Shown: in pieces, positions 1-9,505 of the stretch | Layout: every line of letters starts with the position of its first letter | Numbering within the stretch: position 1 is the first letter of the stretch | NCBI RefSeq assembly: GCF_023715655.1 | Contig: NZ_JAMBON010000001.1 | Location: forward strand, 310,001 to 374,000 | DNA: 64,000 bases | Direction of reading: 5' to 3' | Source: Oceanobacillus luteolus | Lineage (GTDB): Bacteria; Bacillota; Bacilli; Bacillales; Amphibacillaceae | Translations under genes and position numbers: made by a program | Notes under the pieces: generated by a model | Told to the model about the DNA's origin: nothing | Databases searched by the model: none | The model's input: the letters and a program-made list of their open reading frames with translations, nothing else

Positions 1-1117
1 TCATTACTTTGCCGGCATCTGTTTCCAATGCGACTTGGAATGGAGTCCATTGTTTCATCAGTATTTCCTCTATTTTTTCAAGAAGATGTTGAATATCCTC
101 TGTTTCGTATGCCGATGACAATATATATGGATGATGTAGTGGCAGAAAATCATTCTCCAACAAATCTTTCTTATTGTAGACATACAACATAGGTAGATTA
201 TTTGCATCTAGGTCATCTAATAGTTCGCCTACTGTCTCGATATGTTTTTCATAATCAATATGTGATGCATCAATCACATGCAACAGGAAATCAGCCTCTG
301 TCACTTCTTCCAATGTTGAACGGAAAGCTGCAATCAAAGATGTCGGCAAATCTTGAAGAAAACCGACCGTGTCAGTAATCAACGCTTTAAAACCGGAAGG
401 GAGTTCAATTTTCCTTGTCAAAGGATCAAGCGTTGCAAATAATTTATCTTCTTCCAATGTGTCACTATCGGTCAGTCGGTTAAATAATGTCGATTTGCCT
501 GCATTTGTATAGCCAACGATCGCGATTTGAAATGTATCATTTTCTCTTCTCCGTTTACGATACTGTTCCCGCTGCTTTACCACTTGCTCAAGCCTACGTT
601 TAATGTCTACAATTCTTCGCTGGATATGGCGGCGATCCGTCTCCAGTTTGGTTTCACCAGGGCCCCTTGTACCAATTCCACCGCCAAGACGGGACAATGC
701 AATCCCCTGTCCCCGAAGTCTTGGCAGTAGATACTCCAATTGAGCAAGTTCAACCTGAAGTTTACCTTCCTTGGTCTGTGCGCGCTGAGCAAAAATATCA
801 AGTATCAACTGACTTCGATCGATGATTGGTATGCCTAAGTAATTGTTGAGGTTACGTAATTGTCCACTCGACAATTCATCATTCGAAATGACGAGGTCTA
901 TATCCTTTTCTTCAATTTCCCTCTTGATCTCTTCAAGTTTACCTTCTCCTATATATGTCGCAGGGTGAATACGGTTTCGGTTTTGGGTGATAACCCCTTC
1001 CACCTTCCCACCTGCAGTATTACTCAATGAAATGATTTCCTCTAAAGAAGATTCAAACCGTTCAACTAATTGTTCTGGCTTTCTTACTGCAATAATAATG
1101 ATTTTTTCTTCTTCCAT
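1..1117 (-). CDS. hflX: GTPase HflX, C-terminus cut by window edge
   Basis: Ribosome-associated GTPase HflX, which in studied bacteria splits or rescues stalled ribosomes in the cytosol. About 372 codons are visible from the ATG at 1117; the family is usually 410-430 residues, so the last part lies beyond base 1. Seen in the translation: an N-terminal glycine-rich HflX domain with the run GGGIGTRGPGETKLE, a basic helical stretch, then a G1 loop GYTNAGKST near residue 200, G3 DTVGF near 248 and G4 NKKD near 313. It follows spoVK with only 13 bases between them, so the two are probably co-transcribed. The same pairing occurs in B. subtilis (ynbA next to spoVK). The assignment is certain; only the end is missing. 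Confidence 0.95.
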   Translation of the reverse strand, partial: MEEEKIIIIAVRKPEQLVERFESSLEEIISLSNTAGGKVEGVITQNRNRIHPATYIGEGKLEEIKREIEEKDIDLVISNDELSSGQLRNLNNYLGIPIIDRSQLILDIFAQRAQTKEGKLQVELAQLEYLLPRLRGQGIALSRLGGGIGTRGPGETKLETDRRHIQRRIVDIKRRLEQVVKQREQYRKRRRENDTFQIAIVGYTNAGKSTLFNRLTDSDTLEEDKLFATLDPLTRKIELPSGFKALITDTVGFLQDLPTSLIAAFRSTLEEVTEADFLLHVIDASHIDYEKHIETVGELLDDLDANNLPMLYVYNKKDLLENDFLPLHHPYILSSAYETEDIQHLLEKIEEILMKQWTPFQVALETDAGKVM

Positions 1118-1130
1118 ATAATCCCTCTCT

Positions 1131-2054
1131 TTAAACGGGTGTAGTATCAAATTGAATATCAGTTGCGGTAATTTCTATCAAACGTTCTGCTTCATAATTT
1201 TCAGCTTGAACGAGACGATATGCCTGCATACGGATTGCCCGCTCCATTATATTTCTTACCGAACGTGCGTTGGAAAAATTCCTTTCTTTTACAGCTAGCT
1301 TTTGATAAAGATAGTTCCTTAATTTATTTTCAGCCTCTTTCGTCAAGCGATATTCCCTTGATTTTACCATGTGATGCGCTATTTCCATCAATTCTTCCAA
1401 GTTGTAATCAGAGAAGTCCAAGATGAATGGGAATCTGGATTCGAGGCCAGGATTTGTAGCTAGAAAACGGTGCATTTCATAAGGGTAACCAGCAAGTATG
1501 AGGATAAAATCATCACTGCCGTCCTCCATATGCTTTACAAGTGTATCTATCGCTTCTTTACCGAAATCTTTTTCTCCACCACGCGCGAGTGAATACGCCT
1601 CGTCGATGAATAGTATACCCCCCATTGCCTTTTCAATGATTGCCCTCGTCTTTTGAGCCGTCTGCCCAATGTATTCCCCTACTAGATCGGCACGCTCAGC
1701 TTCAATAAAGTGGCCTTTAGAAAGTATACCCAAATCAAAATAAAGTTTTGCCAGCCTTCTTGCTACCGTTGTTTTTCCAGTGCCAGGATTACCTCTGAAT
1801 AGCATATGCAAAACTTGAGCGTTCGAAGCCATCCCTAATTCTTTACGCTTTTCATTTATGAGATAGTAGGAATATATTTGTTTAATCGTCGTTTTAATTT
1901 GTTGAATGCCTACAAACTGAGAAAAAGCCTCATCTATTTGTTTAAATTGTTTGTTATAGTTTAAATTTCCTTTTCGTCGCTCTACATGAGGTGGAATATC
2001 CTGCAAAATAATATTGATGCGGCCGTTCCGATTTGCTGTCATTCCCGTCTCCAT
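1131..2054 (-). CDS. spoVK: Stage V sporulation protein K, AAA ATPase
   Basis: SpoVK is a CbxX/CfqX-type AAA+ ATPase required for spore maturation in B. subtilis; its molecular target is not well established. The 307-residue product has Walker A GNPGTGKTT at about 88-96, Walker B ILFIDEAYS at about 147-155 and a C-terminal AAA lid. The ATG start is preceded by AAGGAG seven bases upstream. It lies between hfq and hflX, as in other Bacillaceae. A terminator after hfq (2164-2189) separates it from the mutS-hfq block, so it probably has its own, presumably mother-cell, promoter in 2055-2160. I could not identify that promoter convincingly. Confidence 0.94.
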   Translation of the reverse strand: METGMTANRNGRINIILQDIPPHVERRKGNLNYNKQFKQIDEAFSQFVGIQQIKTTIKQIYSYYLINEKRKELGMASNAQVLHMLFRGNPGTGKTTVARRLAKLYFDLGILSKGHFIEAERADLVGEYIGQTAQKTRAIIEKAMGGILFIDEAYSLARGGEKDFGKEAIDTLVKHMEDGSDDFILILAGYPYEMHRFLATNPGLESRFPFILDFSDYNLEELMEIAHHMVKSREYRLTKEAENKLRNYLYQKLAVKERNFSNARSVRNIMERAIRMQAYRLVQAENYEAERLIEITATDIQFDTTPV

Positions 2055-2163
2055 ATACTCACTCCTTCGTCATCACAGTATACGTTTATCTCCATAAAAT
2101 GTGACAAACGCCCAGTGAAGCATAAGTGAGTTCCTGGAAAAATAAATAATAAGTTCATTAGAA

Positions 2164-2189
2164 AACGGATGCAGTAATTCGCATCCGTT
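2164..2189 (-). terminator. Intrinsic terminator after hfq
   Basis: Inverted repeat AACGGATGC / GCATCCGTT with an 8-base loop, just past the hfq stop codon. On the minus strand it is followed by a short T-run (TTTT). It probably ends the mutS-mutL-dps-miaA-hfq transcript before spoVK. Confidence 0.8.
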
Positions 2190-2194
2190 ATTTA

Positions 2195-2419
2195 TTACTC
2201 ATTTTCTAAGCTAACATTTTTAACTGGTGCAAAAGTTGAAATTGCATGTTTGAATATCAATTGCTGTTTGCCATCAGTTTCTAATAATACCGTAAAGTTA
2301 TCAAATGCTTTAATGATCCCCCTTAATTGAAAACCATTTGTTAAGAACACGGTAACTGAAACATGGTTCTTCCTCAATTGATTTAAATACTGCTCTTGAA
2401 TGTTAACGTTTTGTGCCAT
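2195..2419 (-). CDS. hfq: RNA chaperone Hfq
   Basis: Hfq is a hexameric Sm-like RNA-binding protein. The 74-residue product matches the compact Firmicutes form: a short N-terminal helix ([10 protein letters not shown]), the Sm1 core with [11 protein letters not shown], and the Sm2 motif IFKHAIST, with almost no C-terminal tail. A strong ribosome-binding site (GGGAGG) precedes the ATG. It lies 37 bases after miaA and is the last gene before a terminator, so it is probably translated from the long mutS-mutL-dps-miaA-hfq message or from an internal promoter. The miaA-hfq pairing is ancient and conserved from enterobacteria to bacilli. Confidence 0.97.
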   Translation of the reverse strand: MAQNVNIQEQYLNQLRKNHVSVTVFLTNGFQLRGIIKAFDNFTVLLETDGKQQLIFKHAISTFAPVKNVSLENE

Positions 2420-2456
2420 GGTACTTCCTCCCTTTTCTATCTATATAATCTTAATT

Positions 2457-3392
2457 CTACTTCATTTCCAATATTCCTGCTACTTTAGATAAAATCATTG
2501 AAAACTTTTTATCTTTTTCCACTGGTTCAACGGAATACCAGTCTACTGGTAATTTATTTCTAAACCAGGTATATTGTCTTTTTGCATATCTTCGAGAGTT
2601 TTGTTTCAATATTTCAATGGTTTCATCCAATCCTTGCCTACCCTCTAGATATGGAATAAACTCTTTATAACCAATAGCTTTCATAGCTTGTGTATCTTTG
2701 TAACCCTTATTATATAGTGTAGTAACTTCTTCTAAGAGGCCGTTTTCCATCATCAAATCAACACGTTTATTAATCTCACGATAGAGCAATTCTCTATCCA
2801 TCTCTAACCCAATGAACAATACATTGTAAGGAGATTCAAGCTTTTGCTCTTTTTCCCATGTCGTTTTAGTCTTCCCGGTAGTTTCATATATTTCTAACGC
2901 GCGGATGACTCTGCGATGATTATTAGGATGGATCTTCTCTGCTTGTTCGGGATCCACTTCTGCTAAACGGTTATAGATCCTTTCTATCCCTGCTTCTCGT
3001 GCTTCCCTCATAAGTTCTTCTGTCCTATTATCATCCCTTGGGATACTAGGAAAATTATAATCATAGAGAGCGGCTTGTATGTATAATCCACTACCGCCTA
3101 CAATAATCGGTAGGCGGTCTTTGGCTGATATTTCATCAATCTTCTTTGAAACATCCATTTTAAAATCTGCTGCAGAGTATTCTTCAGCCGGTTCTTTTAT
3201 ATCAATTAGATGGTGAGGAATTCCTTCCATTTCTTCCTCACTGACCTTAGCAGTTCCTATATCCATTCCCTTATATACTTGCATGGAATCACCGCTGATG
3301 ATTTCCCCATTAAAACGTTTTGCCAACATAATACTGAGGGACGTCTTTCCGACGGCTGTCGGTCCAACAACTGCTATGACTGTTTTCTTCAT
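2457..3392 (-). CDS. miaA: tRNA dimethylallyltransferase MiaA
   Basis: MiaA transfers a dimethylallyl group from DMAPP to N6 of A37 in tRNAs reading UNN codons. MiaB, also in this window (9926-11482), then methylthiolates that base, so both steps of ms2i6A synthesis are encoded here. The 311-residue protein has the P-loop GPTAVGKTS at about 10-18, the substrate motif SGDSMQVYKGMDIGTAK at about 34-50, and GGSGLYIQA near 99. Length is normal for the family. ATG start with AGGGG eight bases upstream. It sits between the Dps-like gene and hfq with short gaps, indicating one operon. Confidence 0.97.
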   Translation of the reverse strand: MKKTVIAVVGPTAVGKTSLSIMLAKRFNGEIISGDSMQVYKGMDIGTAKVSEEEMEGIPHHLIDIKEPAEEYSAADFKMDVSKKIDEISAKDRLPIIVGGSGLYIQAALYDYNFPSIPRDDNRTEELMREAREAGIERIYNRLAEVDPEQAEKIHPNNHRRVIRALEIYETTGKTKTTWEKEQKLESPYNVLFIGLEMDRELLYREINKRVDLMMENGLLEEVTTLYNKGYKDTQAMKAIGYKEFIPYLEGRQGLDETIEILKQNSRRYAKRQYTWFRNKLPVDWYSVEPVEKDKKFSMILSKVAGILEMK

Positions 3393-3410
3393 CGGATTAC
3401 CCCTATATAC

Positions 3411-3869
3411 TTATTTCTCGTTTTGATAGCTGCGAAGCATCCATAACTCTTTCTCAAAAGCTGATAATTGCTCAATTAACATATCTGTTGTCGGCTCATC
3501 TTCATACTCCTCTGCTAAAAGAAGACCTGTTTCTCTAATTTCAGAAGCTACTTGCTCGAAGTCATGAATAAGCTGTGCAATTATTTCTTCTTCCGTATCA
3601 TCTGCGTTGGCCTCTTCCAAAGTGCCTTGCTTCAAATACATACTCATCGTTGCCAAAGGTTTTCCACCTATCATTAAAATTCTTTCCGCAACTTCATCTA
3701 AGAATTCTGAAGACCGCTCATACAATTCCTCAAAATATTCATGAAGCCGAAAGAAGTTTCTTCCTTGGATATACCAATGGTAACGGTGAAGTTTTACATA
3801 AAGAATAAAGTGGTTGGAAAGCAGTTGGTTTAAATGATTAATTAAACGTTGATTGTCCAATTTATTCAC
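3411..3869 (-). CDS. Dps/ferritin-like DNA-protection protein
   Basis: A 152-residue member of the Dps (miniferritin) family. Such proteins form 12-mers that oxidise and store iron and limit peroxide damage, some binding DNA. Residues typical of the intersubunit ferroxidase centre are present: the HRYHWYIQG segment (His near 31), LHEYFEELYE (His near 43), and FLDEVAERI with Asp and Glu near 58 and 62. The end KELWMLRSY also fits the family. It lies between mutL (50-base gap) and miaA (18-base gap), apparently in the same operon. I do not recall a Dps gene at this site in B. subtilis, so this looks like a lineage-specific insertion. Family assignment is firm; whether it protects DNA or stores iron is not visible. 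Confidence 0.9.
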   Translation of the reverse strand: MNKLDNQRLINHLNQLLSNHFILYVKLHRYHWYIQGRNFFRLHEYFEELYERSSEFLDEVAERILMIGGKPLATMSMYLKQGTLEEANADDTEEEIIAQLIHDFEQVASEIRETGLLLAEEYEDEPTTDMLIEQLSAFEKELWMLRSYQNEK

Positions 3870-3919
3870 CTCACACTGTTTTCTTATCAGTTTTGTCCTG
3901 CTTGTTGAATCTTATACCT

Positions 3920-5755
3920 TTACATAATTCTTTTAAACATTTTCTCAATTTCATAGGACGAAAAATGAATAATGATTGGTCTTCCGTGTGGACAAGTGAA
4001 TGGATCTACCGTTTTCCTTAAATCTTCCAGCAATCTAGCCATTTCTTCCAAAGTTAAATAATGATTCGCTTTGATGGAACGTTTGCACGACATCATAATA
4101 GCTGCTTCTTCACGAATACGTTCCACATTGATTTTTTCTTCTTTCATGACGTGCTCCAACATCTCGCGAATAACTTCTTCCTCAAAACCTTTTGGAAACC
4201 AATTCGGATGAGAACGAATGACGTAACTTGTACGGCCAAAAGGCTCAAAATAAAGACCGACTTTCTCCAATTCATCTTGATGGGCATCAATAAACAATGC
4301 CTCCTCATTGGAAAAATCAAAAGTTAATGGAATTAACAGTTGCTGTGATTCATTATTAGGTTTCCCTAGTTTTTCTTTATAAAACTCGTATTTTATTCGT
4401 TCCTGGGCAGCGTGTTGATCAATCATATAAAATCCTTCATCATTCTGACCAAGAATGTACGTACCATGAAGCTGACCAATTGGATATATCGGTGGAATCC
4501 GATCCGCAAATTGTGGCTCTGGCTCTGCCTCATCTGAAGTAGCTACAACAGGGTTCGGATTCGGCTCCTTTTCCTCCACTGTTATCGGTTCTCTTATCAT
4601 TTGTACTGGTTCTTCTGGAATTGTTGATTTTTCTATGTTTGGCTCAGTTTCAACAGCTGGTTTATTAGCAATAAATTCCTTCTCTTCTACCGGATTGCTA
4701 TCAAATGAAAATTGTTCTTGTGTAGAAATTGGCTTCTTTTTCGGCTCTTTATATTCCATTTCTGGTATGAGTGTCTCCTGCCGAAGAGCTGCTTGAATAG
4801 TCTCTTTTACTGATTCATATAAAGCTTTGTCCTTACTGAACCTTACTTCCAATTTTGTTGGGTGAACATTTACATCCACTAATATTGGTGCCATTGTAAT
4901 GTTAAGCACTACTAATGGATATTTCCCGATCGGCAATAACGTATGGTAGCCATCCACTACAGCTTTTGATAATGGATAGTTTTTTATATATCTTCCGTTA
5001 ATAATGGTCGAGATAAAATTTCTCGATGCCCTCGTCACTTCAGGTTTTGCTATAAAACCAGTTATTTCATAATCTAATGTTTTATGCTCAATCGGCAGCA
5101 TTTTTTTAGCAACAGACATCCCATAAATCTGGGCAATAACTTGTAATAAATCTCCACTTCCAGAAGTTTTAAAAAGAGTTCTGCCATTATGGATAACTTC
5201 AAAACGGATTTCTGGATACGACAAAGCTAGCCGGTTCAGCAAGTCTGTTACATGTCCTAACTCTGTGTGCAGACTCTTCATATATTTTAAACGGGCAGGT
5301 GTATTGTAGAACAACTCATCAACAGTTATCTCAGTACCTTTACGTGCATCACTTTTGCTCTTTTCAACGATTTCTCCGCCTTCCAAGTATAGACTTGTCC
5401 CAGCTTCTTCACCAGTTGATGTTTTTAAAGTCAATTTACTAACAGCAGCAATACTTGCTAAAGCTTCTCCACGGAAGCCGAGTGTACGGACATGAAATAA
5501 ATCATTCTCATCATTGATTTTACTTGTAGCATGAGGAAGAAAGGCTCTTTCACTGTCCTCAGAGCTCATTCCTTCTCCATTATCTGTTACTCTAATTCGC
5601 CCGATGCCGGCTTCTTCCATCTCAACCTTAACGAAACTGCTGCCGGCATCAATGCTATTTTCCACTAACTCCTTTACAACAGATGCAGGACGTTCGACAA
5701 CCTCTCCCGCTGCAATTTTATTAGCAAGTTGAGTAGGCATCTGTTTAATTTTCAT
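3920..5755 (-). CDS. mutL: DNA mismatch repair protein MutL
   Basis: MutL couples mismatch recognition by MutS to strand removal. The 611-residue protein has an N-terminal GHKL ATPase with ENSIDAG (about 33-39), DNGEGM, and HATSKI followed by [10 protein letters not shown] poorly conserved linker rich in Glu and Pro spans about 350-420, and the C-terminal dimerisation domain follows. The endonuclease motif [12 protein letters not shown] (near 445) and the late metal-site motif CPHGRP (near 588) are both present, so this is a nicking MutL, as expected in a bacterium without MutH. It starts 30 bases after mutS ends. Confidence 0.97.
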   Translation of the reverse strand: MKIKQMPTQLANKIAAGEVVERPASVVKELVENSIDAGSSFVKVEMEEAGIGRIRVTDNGEGMSSEDSERAFLPHATSKINDENDLFHVRTLGFRGEALASIAAVSKLTLKTSTGEEAGTSLYLEGGEIVEKSKSDARKGTEITVDELFYNTPARLKYMKSLHTELGHVTDLLNRLALSYPEIRFEVIHNGRTLFKTSGSGDLLQVIAQIYGMSVAKKMLPIEHKTLDYEITGFIAKPEVTRASRNFISTIINGRYIKNYPLSKAVVDGYHTLLPIGKYPLVVLNITMAPILVDVNVHPTKLEVRFSKDKALYESVKETIQAALRQETLIPEMEYKEPKKKPISTQEQFSFDSNPVEEKEFIANKPAVETEPNIEKSTIPEEPVQMIREPITVEEKEPNPNPVVATSDEAEPEPQFADRIPPIYPIGQLHGTYILGQNDEGFYMIDQHAAQERIKYEFYKEKLGKPNNESQQLLIPLTFDFSNEEALFIDAHQDELEKVGLYFEPFGRTSYVIRSHPNWFPKGFEEEVIREMLEHVMKEEKINVERIREEAAIMMSCKRSIKANHYLTLEEMARLLEDLRKTVDPFTCPHGRPIIIHFSSYEIEKMFKRIM

Positions 5756-5785
5756 GCAAACATCCTCTCATATTTTCAAATACTG

Positions 5786-8362
5786 TTACTTCACTTTCTT
5801 TTGGAGTTTATATAATGCATTCATTGCTTCCATTGGTGTCATTTCAAATAAATTCAAGTTTTTAAGCTCATCAATGATATGATGTTCTTTTTTGGTCGGT
5901 TGTTTCTCATTTTCTTTCTCCCTCTCCTCAATGAAGAAAGAGAGCTGTCCAGACTCGATTTTTTCTGTAACTGGTGCCGGCTTCGAACCTTCTTCCAGTT
6001 CTATTAATATAGTATTTGCCCGCTCAATCAACGCTTCTGGTAAACCAGCCAGTTTAGCAACTTGAATACCGTAACTCCTATCAGCAGATCCTTCTTTGAT
6101 CTTGTGTAAGAATACAACATTCCCATCATACTCTTCGGCACGGACGTGAATGTTTTTTAACTGGTTCAAGTTCTTCTCCATGGCAGTCAACTCATGGTAA
6201 TGTGTCGAAAATAATGTTTTAGCACCAATATTATTATGGATATATTCCACAATCGCTTGTGCCAACGCCATACCGTCATAGGTACTTGTCCCCCGACCGA
6301 TTTCATCGAGAAGAATTAAACTGCGGTCCGTTGCTTTAGCGAGTGCATGATTTGCTTCAAGCATTTCCACCATGAACGTACTTTGGCCCGAAACAAGATC
6401 ATCTGCAGCACCAATACGAGTGAAAATCTGGTCAAAAACAATTAAATCCGCTTCATCACAAGGCACAAAGCACCCTATTTGGGCCATAATGACCGTTAAA
6501 GCCAGTTGTCGCATGTACGTACTTTTCCCAGACATATTTGGTCCCGTAATTAATAGAATACTATTTTCTTTATCCAATGAAACGTCATTCGGTACAAATG
6601 TACCATCTGACATCACTTTTTCAACAACGGGGTGTCTTCCATTTTTAATTGTCAGCTTATCTTCCACAAAACGTGGTCTAGTATAATTGTTTTCTTCACT
6701 AACCGTCGCAAAGGCCTGAAGACAATCGATTCTACTGATATGATCTGCTAATTGTTGGAATAGTGGTATATGATCTTTCATCTCTTCTCTTATATCAAGG
6801 AATAGTGCGTGCTCCAAGTCTATACTTTTTTCTTCCGCCTCCAAAATTAAAGTCTCTTTTTCTTTTAATTCTGGAGTAATATAACGTTCAGCATTAGCCA
6901 GCGTTTGTTTCCGCTCATATCTTCCCTCAGGCAACAGATGTGTATTGGACTTCGTGACTTCAATATAGTAGCCAAACACACGATTAAATCCTATTTTTAA
7001 AGATTTAATATTTGTTAAATCTTTTTCTTTTCGTTCCAGTTCTGCAATCCATTGTTTACCATTACGTGATGCATCACGATATGAATCTAATTGCTCGTTA
7101 TAGCCATCTTTAATAATTCCGCCTTCTGTAATCGAAGCTGGCGGATCTTCAATAATACTTTGCTCTAATATATCTACAATATCTTCAGGATAAACCAATT
7201 CGTCCGCTAACTCTTTCATTTCAGGTGCCGGAAACTGTTGAAGTATTTTTTTGATCTCCGGTATGTTACGTAAGGATTGTTTTAGTTGAATAAGGTCTCG
7301 TGCGTTCACATTTCCAAAGGCGATTCTTGCGGCAAGCCTTTCCATATCATATACAGATTTCAAAGACTCCCTCAGCATTTCCCTTTCCATAAATCCAGCA
7401 TGGAACGACTCAACGATATTTAATCGCTTTTCAATAGCTTGTTTGTTAAGCAAAGGCCGTTCAATCCATTTTTTCATCATCCGTGACCCCATAGCGGTAA
7501 CAGTTTTATCAAGAACCCAGAGTAAACTTCCGTGCTTCCCTTTTTTAATGATAGTCTCTGTAAGCTCTAAATTACGTTTGGAATACATATCTAAAGATAA
7601 ATAATCCTTCAATTCGATGATTGTTGCCTGTTTTAAATGATCTAAAGAGCGCATTTGCGTGTTTTGAATATAATTAAGAAGACGGCTGAACGCCTTCATT
7701 AATCGTTCATCATTTAAGTTTTCAGTCAAGCTTCTGTACTCCGCATTGAAGGTAACTTCATCCTGATAGGATAATGTAACTTGTAACTTCTCCCGTAATT
7801 GGGTTTGGAATTCTTCGCTCAACGTAGACGGAATCACAATTTCACGTATTGGTTGGTTGTATAACTCATGAAGAACAGCATCCCATCCCTCTTTAATCAG
7901 AGTGAGGCGGTTTTCTCCAGTTGACAAGTCGTTATAAACAACAACAAATGAGCCATCTTGGAAATGTGAAAGGCTGCAAAGGTAGTTATTCTCCCCCTCT
8001 TTTAACATCGTTTGAGACATGATCGTACCAGGAGTAACGATCTGAACAACTTCTCTTTTCACTACACCTTTAGCTGTTTTAGGGTCTTCCACCTGTTCAC
8101 AGATCGCAACTTTATATCCTTTTTCAATTAATGTTTTTATGTAGTTTTCTGCAGAGTGGTAGGGAACTCCGCACATTGGGATACCTTCCTTATCACCTTG
8201 TGACCCTCGTTTTGTCAGTGTTATTTCTAATTCTCTCGCTGCTTTGATTGCATCATCAAAAAATAGTTCATAAAAATCTCCAAGCCTATAAAATAAAAAA
8301 GCATCTTGATGCTCAGCTTTAATTTTCAAATATTGTTCCATCATTGGTGTGTGTTTTACCAT
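5786..8362 (-). CDS. mutS: DNA mismatch repair protein MutS
   Basis: MutS recognises mispairs and small loops. The 858-residue product has the mismatch-wedge motif (Phe-Tyr-Glu within [10 protein letters not shown] near residue 30), connector, lever and clamp regions, then a C-terminal ABC-type ATPase with Walker [10 protein letters not shown] (about 605-613), the STFMVEM signature region, DEIGRGTS and the FSTHYHEL segment. A short C-terminal tail ends in LQKKVK, near the usual place for beta-clamp or MutL contacts. It is the first gene of the mutS-mutL-dps-miaA-hfq run and is preceded by an extended -10 promoter at 8399-8407. It is divergent from cotE across a 484-base gap carrying a palindromic repeat. 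Confidence 0.98.
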   Translation of the reverse strand: MVKHTPMMEQYLKIKAEHQDAFLFYRLGDFYELFFDDAIKAARELEITLTKRGSQGDKEGIPMCGVPYHSAENYIKTLIEKGYKVAICEQVEDPKTAKGVVKREVVQIVTPGTIMSQTMLKEGENNYLCSLSHFQDGSFVVVYNDLSTGENRLTLIKEGWDAVLHELYNQPIREIVIPSTLSEEFQTQLREKLQVTLSYQDEVTFNAEYRSLTENLNDERLMKAFSRLLNYIQNTQMRSLDHLKQATIIELKDYLSLDMYSKRNLELTETIIKKGKHGSLLWVLDKTVTAMGSRMMKKWIERPLLNKQAIEKRLNIVESFHAGFMEREMLRESLKSVYDMERLAARIAFGNVNARDLIQLKQSLRNIPEIKKILQQFPAPEMKELADELVYPEDIVDILEQSIIEDPPASITEGGIIKDGYNEQLDSYRDASRNGKQWIAELERKEKDLTNIKSLKIGFNRVFGYYIEVTKSNTHLLPEGRYERKQTLANAERYITPELKEKETLILEAEEKSIDLEHALFLDIREEMKDHIPLFQQLADHISRIDCLQAFATVSEENNYTRPRFVEDKLTIKNGRHPVVEKVMSDGTFVPNDVSLDKENSILLITGPNMSGKSTYMRQLALTVIMAQIGCFVPCDEADLIVFDQIFTRIGAADDLVSGQSTFMVEMLEANHALAKATDRSLILLDEIGRGTSTYDGMALAQAIVEYIHNNIGAKTLFSTHYHELTAMEKNLNQLKNIHVRAEEYDGNVVFLHKIKEGSADRSYGIQVAKLAGLPEALIERANTILIELEEGSKPAPVTEKIESGQLSFFIEEREKENEKQPTKKEHHIIDELKNLNLFEMTPMEAMNALYKLQKKVK

Positions 8363-8398
8363 GTATAAGCCTCCAAAAACCCTTAATCTTCTTCAATA

Positions 8399-8407
8399 AT
8401 TATAGCA
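8399..8407 (-). promoter_or_regulatory. Extended -10 promoter for mutS
   Basis: On the minus strand the bases read TGCTATAAT, a perfect extended -10 box, about 37 bases before the mutS start codon. I see no good -35 hexamer 16-18 bases upstream, which is common for extended -10 promoters. Called by eye. Confidence 0.6.
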
Positions 8408-8593
8408 TACATCATTCACTTAGCTCTATAAGACTGTTTTTTCTAATTGTTAATCGGCTAATTTCACAGTGAATTGAAAGGATAAGATTATAACTGATAT
8501 TAAATTTTAACTTAAAAGAAATTATTCAATTATGTGAATAAAGATTTAGCACAAAATTAATGATTTTTTTATTAATCAATGCTCCAACAAACA

Positions 8594-8707
8594 GCTCTGC
8601 TGGGAGCAGCCCCCGATACACCGAAGACTCCTGTGGGAGCAAAGGCATCTGTGAGCCTCCCACGGAAGCGAAGGTGTATCGGGGGCTGCGGACCGCCAGG
8701 AGAGAAT
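8594..8707. repeat. Long palindromic repeat, copy A
   Basis: Imperfect palindrome whose core arms are GCAGCCCCCGATACACC (8606-8622) and its exact reverse complement (8673-8689). Outside the core, CTCT and CTGG blocks pair again near both ends. Inside, GTGGGAG (8633-8639) can pair with CTCCCAC (8657-8663). The element sits in the 484-base gap between the divergent mutS and cotE starts, where apart from it I see only the two promoter regions and AT-rich sequence. It belongs to the same family as copies C and D. GC content is much higher than in the flanks. It has no T-run, so it is not a simple terminator, and it contains no credible gene. Confidence 0.9.
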
Positions 8708-8754
8708 CTCTGAATTAATCAGGAACCTGTATTTGCTGATAAATTAACAAATTT

Positions 8755-8763
8755 CATACGTTA
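8755..8763 (+). promoter_or_regulatory. Possible late sporulation -10 element before cotE
   Basis: The bases CATACGTTA fit the SigK -10 consensus CATANNNTA, about 84 bases before the cotE start. No convincing -35 partner was found at the expected distance. A second candidate of SigE type, CATAAAAT, lies at 8808-8815. In B. subtilis cotE is transcribed by SigE and SigK, which is why these were considered. Confidence 0.3.
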
Positions 8764-8846
8764 TATTTTTCTAAAAATCTTAGTATGCACTTTAGGTGTT
8801 TGCCCTGCATAAAATGACTATGAAAAAAGAGGAGGTAAATACAGCT

Positions 8847-9419
8847 ATGTCTTTTCTTAAAAAAGATTATAGAGAAATCATTACTAAAGCAGTGATCGGA
8901 AAAGGGCGTAAATTCACAAAGGAAACCCATACCGTAACTCCAAATAATCGTCCATCCAGCATTCTAGGATGCTGGGTAATTAATCACCTATATCATGCTA
9001 AAATGAAATCTGCAGATAGCGTGGAGATCCATGGAAGTTACGAAATCAATATTTGGTATTCCTATAATGATAATACGAAAACACAAGTCGTTACAGAAAA
9101 TGTAAAATATCAGGATGTCGTTCCCCTTTCCTTAAAAGACGAGAACTGCATAGATGATGATTTCGATGTAATTGCAAAAGTATTGCAGCAACCAAATTGC
9201 CTAGAGTGTAAGATTGAGAAAAAAGGCAATAAAGTCCTTGTAGAAGTTGAAAGGGAATTTGTCGTTCAAGTAATTGGTGATACAAAGTTACTTGTAAAAG
9301 TAGTACCTAGTTGGGAAGCGGATAAGTTGGAAGACGACGATGATGAAATCTGGGGCCACAAGGTTTCAGATGAGGAATTAGAAAATGTAAAAACAGATTT
9401 TATGAAGAAAAGAGATTAA
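8847..9419 (+). CDS. cotE: Spore outer coat morphogenetic protein CotE
   Basis: CotE directs assembly of the outer spore coat in the mother cell. It is the only plus-strand gene in the window. The 190-residue product aligns by eye along its length with B. subtilis CotE (181 residues): [19 protein letters not shown] near the start, [29 protein letters not shown], the conserved [13 protein letters not shown], and the acidic C-terminal tail. The ATG at 8847 was chosen because GAGGAGGT lies about ten bases upstream and the family begins here; an in-frame ATG at 8796 would add 17 residues with no such site. It sits between mutS and ricA, as in B. subtilis, and is followed by a terminator. Confidence 0.95.
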   Translation: MSFLKKDYREIITKAVIGKGRKFTKETHTVTPNNRPSSILGCWVINHLYHAKMKSADSVEIHGSYEINIWYSYNDNTKTQVVTENVKYQDVVPLSLKDENCIDDDFDVIAKVLQQPNCLECKIEKKGNKVLVEVEREFVVQVIGDTKLLVKVVPSWEADKLEDDDDEIWGHKVSDEELENVKTDFMKKRD

Positions 9420-9421
9420 CA

Positions 9422-9455
9422 AATTACGAGGGAGATTTCTCTCGTAATTTTTTTT
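9422..9455 (+). terminator. Intrinsic terminator after cotE
   Basis: Stem AATTACGAG / CTCGTAATT followed by eight Ts, starting a few bases past the cotE stop codon. Confidence 0.9.
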
Positions 9456-9470
9456 GAAAAGAATCCAAAA

Positions 9471-9502
9471 AAAACCAAGCAGTTGCCTCTGCTTGGTTTT
9501 TT
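9471..9502. terminator. Bidirectional terminator between cotE and ricA
   Basis: A 12-base-pair stem AAAACCAAGCAG / CTGCTTGGTTTT around the loop TTGCCT, with T-runs on both strands. It separates the convergent cotE and ricA genes and is mainly the terminator for the miaB-ricA transcript on the minus strand. Confidence 0.92.
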
Positions 9503-9505
9503 CTA

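Noticed and set aside
8796-8846. Longer N-terminus for CotE
   Set aside because: The family starts at the later ATG (8847), which has GAGGAGGT upstream; the earlier ATG lacks one.
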